From NCBI GenBank assembly GCA_958295645.1, contig OY282361.1, positions 1,454,501 through 1,518,500 on the forward strand: DNA of 64,000 nucleotides, read 5' to 3'. Shown piece after piece: positions 30,281-39,510 of the stretch (its first letter is position 1; each line of letters begins with the position of its first letter). Under the pieces are notes generated by a model. That model made no database searches, was not told where the DNA came from, and was given only the letters and a program-made list of their open reading frames with translations. Position numbers and translations under genes: made by a program. Source of the DNA: Longimicrobiales bacterium. Its GTDB lineage: Bacteria; Gemmatimonadota; Gemmatimonadetes; Longimicrobiales; Gaopeijiaceae.

Positions 30281-31918
30281 CTAGCCGCCGAACGGCCGTC
30301 CCCCGCCCATTCGGCTTCTGATCCTCTGCATCCGCTCCGCCTGCTGGGCCTGCAGCTGCGCCGCCCCGATGAGCGCGACCTGCTCGCCCTCCTTCAGGCC
30401 GGCCACGATCTCGGCGTAGTCCCAGTCCGTGAGTCCCATCATGACCGGACGAGACTCGACGTTGCCCGCTTCGTCCACCACAAAAGCGACCGCGGGCTGA
30501 TAGGTCCGGTCCCCGGCGGAGCCCCCCCGGCCGCCGCCCGCCGCAAATCCGGCCCGGCCGCCGCCGCGCCCAGCCGCAACGCCGCCCGCCGCGGCACCGC
30601 CCGCAGCACCACCCACCACGGCGCCTGCCCGTCCTGCGGCGCCTGCCCCTCCTGCCCTTCCTGCCCCGCCAGTACCACCAGCACCGCCTGCCCCGCCGCG
30701 CCGTCCCCGCCGGGCCGCCATCAACACCCGCGCCGAATCCCGGCTGATCTCGCCGGAGGCCATCTTCTCGCGGAACTCCGCCATCGCCGGATTCGCGTCA
30801 CCGCCGCCGACCGCACCCACGCCGCCCCCAGCACCGGCACCCGCAGCCGCACCAGCACCGCCACCCGCGCCACCCCCGCCCCCAGCGCCGCTGCCCGCCC
30901 GCATCGCCTCCGCCATGAGGCCGGCCCAAACGCTCCGGTCGACCACCATGTCGCCCGGGTCCAGTCCCAGCACCTCCGCCGCAGGCGCGACCTCGAGCGG
31001 CTGGACCACCGCGTTGTTGGGCACCGCCACCACCGCCATGCGCTCGTCGACGAGCACCTCCACCTCGGCGTTCATGCCCGGCTTGAGCAAGCCCGCCCGG
31101 TTGTCGAGCAGGACGATCACCGGAAACATCGTCACGTTCTGCACGACCGTCGCCTGCGGTTCGATCTTCTCGATCTCGCCCCGGAAGGTGCGATCCGGAA
31201 ACGCCTCCACGCTCACCGTCGCGGGCATGCCCGCGGAGAGCTGCCCGACGTCGGTCTCGTCGACCAGCGTGCGGACGCGCATGTCGTCCAAGTTGGCCAT
31301 GATGAGGAGCGTGGTGCCGCCGGAGACGTTGCCCGTGGCGGACTGAATGACCTGGCCTTCCTCCACCAGCTTCTCCAAGATCGTTCCCGACATGGGCGCG
31401 CGAATCGTCACGTCGGTGAGGCGCAGTTCCGCGAGTTCCAGATTCGTCGTGGCGCGCACAAGCGCCGCTTGCGCGTTGGCGTGCTCGAGCTGCCTGCTCT
31501 CGTATTCCTGGGCCGTCATCACTTCGGACCGAAACAGTTCTTCCGAGCGGGCCAGCTGAGCTTCGGAGATCTTCATTCGGGCCTTGGCGACCTCGAGGTC
31601 GGCGGTGGCTTGGTCGTGCGCGTTTCGGACGTCGCGGGGATCCACTCTAGCCAGGAGGGCGCCGGGCTCGATCTTGTCGCCGGAATCCACATAGAGATCC
31701 AGGATTTCGCCGGACGCCTTGGACTTCACTTCGACCTTGCGGATCGGCTCGATCTCTCCCGTGGCCTCCGCGGTGATTCGCATGTCGCGAATCTCGACCT
31801 CGACGGCCTGAAAGGCGACGGCTTCTTCTTCCTGTTGCTGCGCGCAGGCGTTCGCCAATAGAGCGAAGCACGCGATGCTCAGCCGCAGAAACAACCCGGA
31901 GTTTTCGCTTGATTTCAT
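30281..31918 (-). CDS. Periplasmic adaptor (membrane fusion) subunit, MacA-like, with a large Gly/Ala insert
   Basis: A 545-residue lipoprotein-like adaptor ([12 protein letters not shown]; Cys near residue 25). The lipoyl/barrel-sandwich halves ([18 protein letters not shown] and [20 protein letters not shown]) surround a helical hairpin (residues ~85-150), and the beta-barrel follows ([20 protein letters not shown]). Unusually, residues ~340-470 are an insert of Gly, Ala and Arg tracts around a short [21 protein letters not shown] helix. The C-terminal membrane-proximal domain then resumes (VSFVV-like [20 protein letters not shown]). The ATG overlaps the stop of the ATPase gene. Confidence 0.92.
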   Translation of the reverse strand: MKSSENSGLFLRLSIACFALLANACAQQQEEEAVAFQAVEVEIRDMRITAEATGEIEPIRKVEVKSKASGEILDLYVDSGDKIEPGALLARVDPRDVRNAHDQATADLEVAKARMKISEAQLARSEELFRSEVMTAQEYESRQLEHANAQAALVRATTNLELAELRLTDVTIRAPMSGTILEKLVEEGQVIQSATGNVSGGTTLLIMANLDDMRVRTLVDETDVGQLSAGMPATVSVEAFPDRTFRGEIEKIEPQATVVQNVTMFPVIVLLDNRAGLLKPGMNAEVEVLVDERMAVVAVPNNAVVQPLEVAPAAEVLGLDPGDMVVDRSVWAGLMAEAMRAGSGAGGGGGAGGGAGAAAGAGAGGGVGAVGGGDANPAMAEFREKMASGEISRDSARVLMAARRGRRGGAGGAGGTGGAGRAGGAGAAGRAGAVVGGAAGGAAAGGVAAGRGGGRAGFAAGGGRGGSAGDRTYQPAVAFVVDEAGNVESRPVMMGLTDWDYAEIVAGLKEGEQVALIGAAQLQAQQAERMQRIRSRMGGGRPFGG

Positions 31919-32643
31919 GCCTGCGTCCCGTCGTTGAAGAAATCCCGCTCGATGAATCCGTCCATGAGATGGACTTGGCGTGAAGCCGCGGCGGCGATGT
32001 CCGCCTCGTGCGTCACAAGGAGAATGGTCTGGCCTGCTCGGTTGAGTTCGACGAGGATGTCCACAATCTCCTGCGAAGTCTTCGAGTCCAGGTTGCCCGT
32101 CGGCTCGTCGGCGAGCAGAAGGGCGGGGTCGTTGACCAGCGCACGCGCGATGGCGACGCGCTGCCGCTGTCCGCCCGACAGTTCCGGCGGCTTGTGATCC
32201 ATGCGATCCGCCAGCCCCACGCGCTGCAGCTTGTCCTCCGCTCGCTTCTTGCGCTCCTTGGCCGGGGTTCCCGCGTAGATCAGCGGAAGTTCGACGTTGT
32301 GAAGCGACGTGGCCCGCGGCAACAGGTTGAAGGTCTGAAAGACGAAACCGATGTCCCGGTTGCGGACGCGGGCGAGCTGGTCGTCGGAGAGTTCCGACAC
32401 TCTGCGCCCGTTGAGCCAATACTCGCCGTCGGTGGGCGTGTCCAGGCAACCGATCAGGTTCATGAACGTGGACTTGCCGCTGCCCGACGGCCCCATCATC
32501 GCAACGAACTCGCCGCGCCGAATGACAAGGTCCACTCTCCGCACCGCGCGCACCGTCTCCGCGCCCAGAAAGTAGTGCTTGCTAAGCCCTTCCGTGTTTA
32601 TGACGACGTCGTTTCCCGTCCCCACCCCATTCCCGTTGTGCAT
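31915..32643 (-). CDS. ABC transporter ATP-binding subunit, MacB/LolD type
   Basis: A 242-residue ATPase with Walker A GPSGSGKS (residues ~52-59), Q-loop [21 protein letters not shown], signature [15 protein letters not shown], Walker [16 protein letters not shown] and switch His in LVTHEADIA. The Q-loop and LDSKT context are typical of the MacB/LolD/FtsE group. Its start overlaps the TolC gene stop by one base and its stop overlaps the adaptor start. Confidence 0.96.
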   Translation of the reverse strand: MHNGNGVGTGNDVVINTEGLSKHYFLGAETVRAVRRVDLVIRRGEFVAMMGPSGSGKSTFMNLIGCLDTPTDGEYWLNGRRVSELSDDQLARVRNRDIGFVFQTFNLLPRATSLHNVELPLIYAGTPAKERKKRAEDKLQRVGLADRMDHKPPELSGGQRQRVAIARALVNDPALLLADEPTGNLDSKTSQEIVDILVELNRAGQTILLVTHEADIAAAASRQVHLMDGFIERDFFNDGTQA

Positions 32644-34010
32644 TACAGTGCTCTCCCCACTATGGATTCGAGTTCAGCCTTCGCGAGTATGTAGTCGTAC
32701 CGAGCCGACACGAAGTCGGCTTCGGCTTGGTCCAGCGCCACTTGGCTGGTGATCACGTCCAGCACCGACGCCATCTGAACCGCGTAGCGCTCCCGGATGA
32801 AGCGCAGGTCTTCTTCGGCCACCGCCACCGCCTCCCGGGCGATCTCGATGGCCTGCTCCTGGGTCTCCAGCGTCCGAAGCGCGGCGTCCACGTCCTGGCG
32901 CACCGCGCGGCGCGCGTCCTCTTCGGAGAGACGGGCGACCCGGCGGCTCTCCGACGCTTGGCTCACGTTGGCCGATCGCTGAAACCCGTCGAACAACTGA
33001 TAGCTGCCCGACAGCCGGAAGTTCCAGCTCGTGTTGCCGCCGGACAGCGCCGCCGCTTGGTTGGCCCAGCTGTAGCCGGAGGACAGAGACAGCGAGGGCA
33101 GGTAGCCGCTCTTGGCGTTTCCAAGCGCGGCGTTGGCGACCGCGGCCGCGGCCTCGGCGGCCAGGACCGCAGGCGAAACGGACTGCGCCAGCGCGAATAT
33201 CTCGGCGTCCTGCAGGGCCAGCGGCGCGGGATCCAGATTGCCGGGCGGGACGGGCTCCACCGGGCCGCTCACGCCCACCTGCCGGCCCAGCGAGAAGCGC
33301 GCCGCGCGCAGCTGGTTCTCGGCTTGCAGAACGACCTGCCGGGCGTTGGCCAGCTCCAATCGCGTCCTCAGACTGTCGGAACGCGTGCCGGTGCCGACCT
33401 GCACCTGCGTGCGGGTCATGTCCAAGCTCTCTTCGGCCCGGCTCACGCGCGCCCGGGCCACCTCCAGCAGCTCGGCTTGGCGAAGCGCGTTCATGAACAG
33501 CGTCCGCGTCTGCAGGAGGATCGCGAAGCGCTGGTCGCGCAGGTTCGCTTCGGCTTGGCGCATGGCCGAGCCGGTTCGGTTCAGCTCGTGGAACTTGCGT
33601 CCTCCCTGAAACAACTGGTACGAGGCGCTCAGCGAAGCGTTGTAGGAGTCGCTGGAGCCCTCGACGACGCGTTGCGTGTTGGGATCGAACCGGCTCTGGC
33701 TCTGGACCGAGGCGCCGGAGCCCACGCTCAAGTTCGGCAGGAACGAGCCGACCGCGCGCCGCCGCGTGCCCGAGGCGTTGGACAAGGCGGCTTGGCTCTG
33801 GGCGATCTGGGGACTATGGACCAGTGCCCGCTCGAGCGCCTCGTCCAAGCCTATGGACGGGACCGGCTCCTGCGCTCCAGCGCCGGCCGTCCAGCCGCAA
33901 GCCGCGAGCGCGACCGCCAGGAGACGGAGCTTCCGTTGCGCCAACGCAGGCGTTCGGGCGCGAGCGCCGTCCGCGCGGCAAGGCCTTGCCAGCAGTCTGT
34001 TCAGTCGCAC
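32643..34010 (-). CDS. TolC-family outer-membrane efflux protein
   Basis: A 455-residue protein with a signal sequence ending near AGAGAQEP. Two OEP repeats are visible: [20 protein letters not shown] at the N-terminus and [21 protein letters not shown] in the second half, with heptad-rich helices and [19 protein letters not shown] at a barrel strand. It would form the outer-membrane duct of the pump encoded downstream in the same operon. Confidence 0.94.
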   Translation of the reverse strand: MRLNRLLARPCRADGARARTPALAQRKLRLLAVALAACGWTAGAGAQEPVPSIGLDEALERALVHSPQIAQSQAALSNASGTRRRAVGSFLPNLSVGSGASVQSQSRFDPNTQRVVEGSSDSYNASLSASYQLFQGGRKFHELNRTGSAMRQAEANLRDQRFAILLQTRTLFMNALRQAELLEVARARVSRAEESLDMTRTQVQVGTGTRSDSLRTRLELANARQVVLQAENQLRAARFSLGRQVGVSGPVEPVPPGNLDPAPLALQDAEIFALAQSVSPAVLAAEAAAAVANAALGNAKSGYLPSLSLSSGYSWANQAAALSGGNTSWNFRLSGSYQLFDGFQRSANVSQASESRRVARLSEEDARRAVRQDVDAALRTLETQEQAIEIAREAVAVAEEDLRFIRERYAVQMASVLDVITSQVALDQAEADFVSARYDYILAKAELESIVGRAL

Positions 34011-34011
34011 G

Positions 34012-34449
34012 TCACGTTCCTCCCCGGCCGTCGCTCGCGCCTCGCTTGCGGCCCTCGCCGCCGCGCCGCGAATGCCGCAGAGCGAGCAACGAATCGTAGG
34101 CCATCCTCTGTTCCGCCGACAGCAAGGACTTGATGGAATCCCGCGCTTGGCGAACCAGCGTGCGCTGCCGGGGTTCGTAGGCGTCCCGCAGTTCCTTGTC
34201 GAGCACCCGCTTCCGGGATCTGTAGTGCTGGATGACGTCCTCGACTTCGGCGCGCTTCTCGGCGGCGAGACCCACCTCGTCGATGACCAGTCGGCGCACG
34301 TCTCTGCCGGGCCGATCCTCGCGCCCCCCGGCTGCGGCGGCTTCCGGCTCGCCGTCTCCGGGCCAGGCCATGCCCGCCAGGAAGCCCGCGGCCAGCGTTG
34401 CGCCGAGCAAGGCGACCGAGGCCAGCCGGGCGTTGCGGCGCGCGCCCAT
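34012..34449 (-). CDS. Spy/CpxP/ZraP-like periplasmic stress protein
   Basis: A 145-residue protein with an N-terminal hydrophobic helix (LASVALLGATLAAGFLAGMAW) acting as signal or anchor. A helical, charged domain follows: VIDEVGLAAEKRAEVEDVIQHYRSR and RQARDSIKSLLSAEQRMAYD, which resembles the LTxxQ-type helices of Spy/ZraP (periplasmic heavy-metal sensor) proteins. Its place between an anti-sigma-like gene and TolC suggests it senses envelope stress or metals for the operon. Confidence 0.72.
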   Translation of the reverse strand: MGARRNARLASVALLGATLAAGFLAGMAWPGDGEPEAAAAGGREDRPGRDVRRLVIDEVGLAAEKRAEVEDVIQHYRSRKRVLDKELRDAYEPRQRTLVRQARDSIKSLLSAEQRMAYDSLLALRHSRRGGEGRKRGASDGRGGT

Positions 34450-34832
34450 CAGCGACCGTGCCCCTCTACGAAGGCCATGAAGGCCACGGGGCTCGCCGCC
34501 GCGTTCTCGGCCGTCCAGGAGAGGCCCTCCGCGGCGCCCTCGTCCAGGACGTCCTCCAGCGCCAGGGGCTGCGGTTCGCCTTGGTCGCTTGCGTTCTCCG
34601 AGAGCGCCAGGAACGCGGCGGCCGCGGCCGCCGCCAACGTGGCCGGGATCAGCTTGCGCGACCAGCTCGACAAGACGGCGGTCACGGACGCGCGCGCCGT
34701 CTCGCGGCGCCTCGCCAACTCGAACGCGGCCCCTGCCAAGACGGCGGCGCGCAAGCGTTCCCAGTACCCTGCGTCGCCGAGTCCGGGGTCCAGGACGGAC
34801 AGATCCGGGCGGCGGTCTTCGCGGTCCATCAT
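34449..34832 (-). CDS. Probable anti-sigma-like membrane protein
   Basis: A 127-residue protein: a cytoplasmic helical N-terminus (RPDLSVLDPGLGDAGYWERL), one membrane span (LIPATLAAAAAAAFLALSE) and a short periplasmic tail. It lies directly after the ECF sigma gene and its stop overlaps the Spy-like gene's start. There is no zinc-binding HxxxCxxC motif. Position and topology suggest it regulates the upstream sigma factor; no family was recognised. Confidence 0.6.
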   Translation of the reverse strand: MMDREDRRPDLSVLDPGLGDAGYWERLRAAVLAGAAFELARRRETARASVTAVLSSWSRKLIPATLAAAAAAAFLALSENASDQGEPQPLALEDVLDEGAAEGLSWTAENAAASPVAFMAFVEGHGR

Positions 34833-34846
34833 CCTCGTCTCCTGGG

Positions 34847-35404
34847 TCAAACGGCCTCTTCGTGGTTCTTCCAGCCCGACAACTCCGCCCGCAAGGCCTT
34901 CCGGGCGAAGTGAAGGTGCGACCGCACGGTCCCCGAGGGGATGCCCAGCCGCTCCGATATCTCGCCGTGCTTCCAGCCCTCCAAGTCGTAGAGCAGCACG
35001 ATCTCGCGCTGCACTTGGGGCAACTTGGCCAACGCCTCCTCGAGGTCCTGCCGCAACGTCGCCAGCTCCGCCTCCGCGGCCGGACCCCGCGAGGTCTCGG
35101 GCGCATCCAACGGAATCGGCTCGGCCATCCGGAGCTTCTCCCGGCGAACCAAGTTGCGCGACCTGTTCCTCACGATGGCCAGCAGCCAACCGGCGAACTT
35201 GCCGGGATGGCGGCATTCCTCCAGTCTCTGCAACGCCACGACGAAAGCTTCCTGCACCGCGTCCTCCGCGTCCTCGTGACTTCCCGTGCACGCTCTGGCC
35301 ACTGCATAGGCCGCTCCTTGGTAGCGGCGAACCAACTCGCCGAACGCCTGCCGGTCGCCCAGCTTGGCCTGCACGACCAGTTCGGCGTCGGTCGAATCCT
35401 TCAT
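34847..35404 (-). CDS. ECF RNA polymerase sigma factor at the head of the efflux operon
   Basis: About 185 residues with region 2 (LVVQAKLGDRQAFGELVRRYQ ... EDAEDAVQEAFVVALQRLEE) and region 4 (LPQVQREIVLLYDLEGWKHGEISERLGIPSGTVRSHL). ATG 35404 (MKDSTDAEL) is preferred; 35413 is an alternative. It leads a seven-gene minus-strand operon with an anti-sigma-like protein, a Spy-like protein and a full MacAB-TolC-type pump, so the pump is probably induced by envelope or chemical stress. Confidence 0.93.
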   Translation of the reverse strand: MKDSTDAELVVQAKLGDRQAFGELVRRYQGAAYAVARACTGSHEDAEDAVQEAFVVALQRLEECRHPGKFAGWLLAIVRNRSRNLVRREKLRMAEPIPLDAPETSRGPAAEAELATLRQDLEEALAKLPQVQREIVLLYDLEGWKHGEISERLGIPSGTVRSHLHFARKALRAELSGWKNHEEAV

Positions 35405-35513
35405 TCCATGCACAAGGACACGCGCCCGGCCCTCTCCGTTGAGCGACGGCCCGTTGGACTGCCGCCGGTCCGATGGTCTACGTCTTTGATGGACAATGCC
35501 GAAACCGCCGTTG

Positions 35514-36119
35514 TTAAGGCCGGGCCTGCCTTGGCGTCTGCACCCGTCGCGAACGCCGGCCCCTGGAGCGGGAAGCGCGCGCTGCCGCCTTCAGCCTGTC
35601 CGCCAGGAGTCCCTCGAGCACGCTGTCGGCGACCTCGCCCAAGTCTTTCGCCACTACGTAGCCGGCAAGCTCCGGGTTTGGACTGCCGGCCGGCGGCTCG
35701 AAGACCAGGCTCAGGACTTGGACGGCCGATCCACTGGTGGCGCCGGCCGCCGCCGAGCCGCCGAGACGCGCGGTCCACGACTCGTCGCCGAACTCGAGGT
35801 CGCGAGAGAGCGTAGGGGCGCGGCGCGCGGCGGGCGCCTGCGGGACGGACGAAGCCGAGGAGCGCGAAGAGGCCGGCGGCGGGGCGGGGGGAGCGAGCAC
35901 GGACGGGGGGACGGGTCCGGTGCGCTGGGGAGGAGGCAGGGGCCCGGTTCGTGCGGACGGAGGCGCCGCTCCAGGGGGTCGCACTGGGGAAGGCGTCGCA
36001 GGAGGAGGCGCCGGGCGGGCGGAAGGCGGCACGGCCTCGCCGCCGGCCGAAGGGGGAGGTCGCTTGGCCGAGCCGTCGCCGGGCGACCGCGACTCGTCGC
36101 CGGGCGGCGGCCCCGTCAG
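35514..36119 (-). CDS. Proline-rich hypothetical protein downstream of the HNH gene
   Basis: About 200 residues. The N-terminal ~110 are low-complexity Pro/Ala/Ser (PPSARPAPPPATPSPVRPPG), probably disordered. A structured C-terminus follows (LSRDLEFGDESWTARLGGSA, VQVLSLVFEPPAGSPNPELA, KDLGEVADSVLEGLLADRLK). No ATG, GTG or TTG lies in frame near the 5' end. A CTG at 36119 overlaps the HNH gene's TGA as CTGA and is in frame, mimicking the ATGA/GTGA couplings elsewhere, so a CTG start is proposed. Function unknown. Confidence 0.6.
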   Translation of the reverse strand: MTGPPPGDESRSPGDGSAKRPPPSAGGEAVPPSARPAPPPATPSPVRPPGAAPPSARTGPLPPPQRTGPVPPSVLAPPAPPPASSRSSASSVPQAPAARRAPTLSRDLEFGDESWTARLGGSAAAGATSGSAVQVLSLVFEPPAGSPNPELAGYVVAKDLGEVADSVLEGLLADRLKAAARASRSRGRRSRRVQTPRQARP

Positions 36120-36694
36120 GCCGGAATCTCCTCGCGGCGGCGGATCGCGGGGGCCGCGTCCTCGCCGAAGAACATCCGGATGTACTTGGCCTGCACGGGG
36201 GTCACCTTGCGAACCGCCCAGACGAGCTTGACGTGATTCGGCTCCGCCGGCCGGGTCGCCAGACGCAGGCCCGCCTCGTTGGGAAGCTGGTTGCCCTTGC
36301 GGTGGTTGCAGGTCGAGCAGGCCGTCACCACGTTGCCCCACGAGTTGCCTCCGCCCCTCGAAATCGGCATCACGTGGTCGCGGGTCAGGAACTCCCGGTG
36401 CTTGAGCGTCCGCTTGTGGCGGCCGCAGTACTGGCAAGCGTATCCGTCGCGCGCAAACAGAAACGTGTTGGTCACCTGCCTGCGGAAGCGCCTCGGCACG
36501 TGCACGTAGCGCACCAGCCGGATGACCAGCGGCAGCGGATGGCGAGAGCGGACCGACCGAAACGCTTTCTGCGCATCGGCCTCCAGAATCTCGGCCTTGG
36601 CGTCCAAGACGAGCCGCACCGCCCGGCGCGCAGGCACGATCGTCAGCGGCTCGTAGGAGGCGTTCAACGCCAGACAACTCACTAGACCGCCCAT
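36116..36694 (-). CDS. HNH endonuclease
   Basis: A 192-residue protein with a compact HNH domain: zinc ligands CQYCGRHK and CSTCNHRKGN flank TRDHVMPISRGGGNSW, the catalytic DH and following Asn. The N-terminal half (VLNASYEPL-like CLALNASYEPLTIVPARRAV) is the common bacterial form found as a solo HNH nuclease beside housekeeping genes. GGGGAAGGG before the ATG is a good ribosome-binding site. The biological target is unknown. Confidence 0.9.
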   Translation of the reverse strand: MGGLVSCLALNASYEPLTIVPARRAVRLVLDAKAEILEADAQKAFRSVRSRHPLPLVIRLVRYVHVPRRFRRQVTNTFLFARDGYACQYCGRHKRTLKHREFLTRDHVMPISRGGGNSWGNVVTACSTCNHRKGNQLPNEAGLRLATRPAEPNHVKLVWAVRKVTPVQAKYIRMFFGEDAAPAIRRREEIPA

Positions 36695-36758
36695 CCCTTC
36701 CCCGATGCGGGTTGCCGACTCGCCTAGGTGCGAGCGCGTACATCCTGGCGCAGGCGCG

Positions 36759-36919
36759 TTACGCTAATGGAAACGGAACCGACTGCGCAAGCCCTGGCAG
36801 GCGCACGAGAGCGCCCGCTATTCGGCCAGCCATGCGTCGATCACGTCCCGGTCGCCTGGCAGGCGCACGAGCGTCCGCTACATCAACTCCGCCGGGTCGC
36901 GATCGAGCAGCAGGCGCAC
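36759..36919. repeat. Tandem duplicates of the priA 3' end
   Basis: CAGGCGCAC occurs at 36911-36919 (inside priA), 36860-36868 and 36798-36806. On the minus strand each copy encodes V-R-L and ends in a stop: priA itself ends VRLLLDRDPAELM (stop 36880), the next copy reads VRLPGDRDVIDAWLAE (stop 36820), and the third VRLPGLAQSVPFPLA (stop 36761). The sequence after each of the first two stops is also similar (CGGACGCTC / CGGGCGCTCTC). The copies are not long enough to be genes. Confidence 0.7.
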
Positions 36920-39442
36920 GCCGGGGGTTCCGGGCGCCTCGCCGCCGGCCATGGAGCGGAGGGTGCGTCCGACCTGCGCCGGGCTGCCTCGCAACAGGAG
37001 ATGCCACCGGAACCGGTCCTTCCGCTTCTCGATCGGGGCGGGCGCGGGGCCCAAGACCTGGAGCTCCTGGCCCGGCCGGCGCCTGATCCACTTCGCCAAG
37101 TTCTGCGCGGCCTCGGAAGCCGCGGCTCGGCTGCGTCCGCTCGCCACGACCCGGGCCAAGCGCATCGTCGGGGGATAGGGGGGATTTCGGCGCGCCTGGA
37201 GCTCTCTCTCCACGAATCCCAGGTAGTCGTGCGCGACGACGGCCCGAATCACGTGGTGGTCGGGCACGTAGGTCTGAATCACGACCTCGCCGCGCAACTT
37301 GCCCCGCCCCGTGCGGCCCGCCACCTGCGACAACAACTGGAACGTGCGCTCGGAGGCGCGAAAGTCCGGCAGGTGCAGGCCGATGTCGGCGTTGACCACG
37401 CCGACCAGCGTGACGCGGTGGAAGTCGAGTCCCTTCGCCACCATCTGGGTGCCCACCAGGACGTCCACGGCGCCGTCGCGAACCCGTCCCAGAATCTCGT
37501 GGCGCGACCACTTGCCGCCCGTGGTGTCCGTGTCCATGCGGGCCACGCGGACGCCGGGCACGGCCTCGACGAGGACGCGCTCCACTTGTTCGGTGCCGAG
37601 CCCTCGATAGGACAGGGCCGCGGACCCGCAGTCCATGCACTGCTCGGGGACGGCTTCGCTGCGCCCGCAATGATGGCAGACCAGCTCGCGACGGCCCCTA
37701 TGCAGCGTCATGGACACCGAGCACTGGCCGCACTCCCGGACGGCGCCGCAGACCCGGCAAAGCGCGAAGGAGGCGTATCCCCGGCGGTTGAGCAGGAGGA
37801 TGACTTGCTCGCGGCGCGGCAGCCGGGCGCGAATGGCGTCGGCCAGCTGGGCGGAGATGACGTGCGGCGGGAAGGCCGGCGGCTCGGCGGCGGACTCGGG
37901 CTCGGCGTTTCGGTCCAGGCGGCCGGACGCCGGCGGCGGGGGGCGGGAGTCGCGCGCGGGAGCGAGTTCGCTTGCCGAGGCGAGGCCAGGCGAGAGTCCA
38001 CGGCCGACGCGCAGGTCGGCTACGCGCACGTCCGGCAGGCTGCCGCCGCCGACTCGTTCCGGCATGGACAGCAAGGCCAGCTTGCCGGACTTCGCGTTGG
38101 CCCAGCTCTCCAGCGAGGGCGTGGCCGAACCCAGCACGCAGAGGGCTCCGGCCTGGGCGGCGCGCACCAGGGCCACGTCCCGGGCCTGGTAGCAGGGCGC
38201 TTCGGACTGCTTGTAGCCGCCGTCGTGCTCCTCGTCCACGACGATCGCCCCCAGCCGGGCCACGGGCGCGAAGACGGCGGATCGCGCCCCGATCGCGACT
38301 CGTTTCTCGCCCGATCTGAGCAACCGCCAGGCGTCGTAGCGCTCCGCCGTCGAGAGGCCCGAATGCAGGACCGCCACCAAGTCGCCGAAGGCTTCGCGGA
38401 AGCGGCCCACCGTCTGGGGCGTCAGCGCGATCTCGGGCACCAGGACGATCGCGTCCTCCCTGCGCGCCAAGACGTCCTTGAGCAACTCGACGTAGACCAG
38501 CGTCTTGCCCGATCCCGTCACGCCGTGGAGCAAGAAGGCGCCGCCCTTGCCCAGCGCGGCCCTCATGGGGGCCAGCGCCCTCTTCTGCGAAGGCGCCGGG
38601 GTCAGCGGAGAGGCTCGAGCCTTCGGACGCCCCGTCCCGTTCGCGTCGGCGTCAGCGTCGGCGTCGGCCCATGCACCGGGGCTCCCCTCCCGGAACGGGT
38701 CGCGGGCGACGGTCTCGTCTGTCGTCTCCGCGACGCCCCGTGCCACGAGTCCGGCAACGACGGCCCGGCTGAAGCCGCCGTCCAGGAGCGCCGCGAGGGG
38801 CATGCGCCCACCCGCTTCCTTGAGCCGCTCGTACGCTTCGCGCTGCCGCGCGGCCCTTCCGAAGAGGCGGTCCATCTCCTCCAGCGTGCCGATCTGCCGG
38901 ACGATCCGAACGGCTCGGCGCGTGCGGGGCCTCTGCAGTCGCGGGAGCGCCGTCGAGTGGCCGACGATTCCCTGGGCCGCGAGCTTGCGCACGGCGGGCC
39001 AGAAGCCGGACGAGCCCGCCAGGCGGCGGACTGCGGCCACGGACTTGCCGCGAGGAGAGGCGCCGAGGGCGGCCAGCACGCGCTGCCCGGGGCGGCCGAT
39101 GTCGTCGCCAGGTTCGAGCGGACGCAGGGCGACCAAGCGCTGGTGGGACCGGTCGGTCAGGCCGGCCGGCGTCATCGCCTTGAGCACGACGCCCAGCGGC
39201 GCCACGTAGTAGCCGGACACCCAACGAGCCAAGGCCAGCAGGTCGCCGGGCACCAGCGGCTCGCTCTCCAGCACCGAGAGCACGTTTCGCGCCCCCGGCC
39301 GGGAGGCCGCCGGGCCTGCCGCCCAGCCGACCTGGAGCGATTGCCGAAACGGCACCAGCAGGCGCGTCCCGGGCGGCGGCGGCGGGCCGTCGCAACGATA
39401 GGTGAACAGCTGCGCCGCGGGCACGGGAACGGCGACGGCCAC
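36878..39442 (-). CDS. priA: Primosomal protein N' (replication restart helicase)
   Basis: An 854-residue superfamily 2 helicase. The N-terminal DNA-binding domain begins VAVAVPVPAAQLFTYRC. Walker A is GVTGSGKT (~residue 305) and motif II is VDEEHDGGYK (~400). The zinc-binding module carries paired cysteines (CRVCGAVRECGQC ... CHHCG ... CMDCGS). The helicase C-terminal half has VLVGTQMVAKGLDFHRV and QVAGRTGRG. Two low-complexity inserts are notable: an Asp-Ala run (ADADADADAN) before the helicase core and a Pro/Glu-rich stretch before the zinc module. GTG 39442 is the likely start. Confidence 0.94.
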   Translation of the reverse strand: MAVAVPVPAAQLFTYRCDGPPPPPGTRLLVPFRQSLQVGWAAGPAASRPGARNVLSVLESEPLVPGDLLALARWVSGYYVAPLGVVLKAMTPAGLTDRSHQRLVALRPLEPGDDIGRPGQRVLAALGASPRGKSVAAVRRLAGSSGFWPAVRKLAAQGIVGHSTALPRLQRPRTRRAVRIVRQIGTLEEMDRLFGRAARQREAYERLKEAGGRMPLAALLDGGFSRAVVAGLVARGVAETTDETVARDPFREGSPGAWADADADADANGTGRPKARASPLTPAPSQKRALAPMRAALGKGGAFLLHGVTGSGKTLVYVELLKDVLARREDAIVLVPEIALTPQTVGRFREAFGDLVAVLHSGLSTAERYDAWRLLRSGEKRVAIGARSAVFAPVARLGAIVVDEEHDGGYKQSEAPCYQARDVALVRAAQAGALCVLGSATPSLESWANAKSGKLALLSMPERVGGGSLPDVRVADLRVGRGLSPGLASASELAPARDSRPPPPASGRLDRNAEPESAAEPPAFPPHVISAQLADAIRARLPRREQVILLLNRRGYASFALCRVCGAVRECGQCSVSMTLHRGRRELVCHHCGRSEAVPEQCMDCGSAALSYRGLGTEQVERVLVEAVPGVRVARMDTDTTGGKWSRHEILGRVRDGAVDVLVGTQMVAKGLDFHRVTLVGVVNADIGLHLPDFRASERTFQLLSQVAGRTGRGKLRGEVVIQTYVPDHHVIRAVVAHDYLGFVERELQARRNPPYPPTMRLARVVASGRSRAAASEAAQNLAKWIRRRPGQELQVLGPAPAPIEKRKDRFRWHLLLRGSPAQVGRTLRSMAGGEAPGTPGVRLLLDRDPAELM

Positions 39443-39510
39443 GAACGAAGCTCCCGCGTCCGTCCGGCTCCGTCCAACCCGAGAACCCGGGAGAGACGCT
39501 GCGCGCCTGC

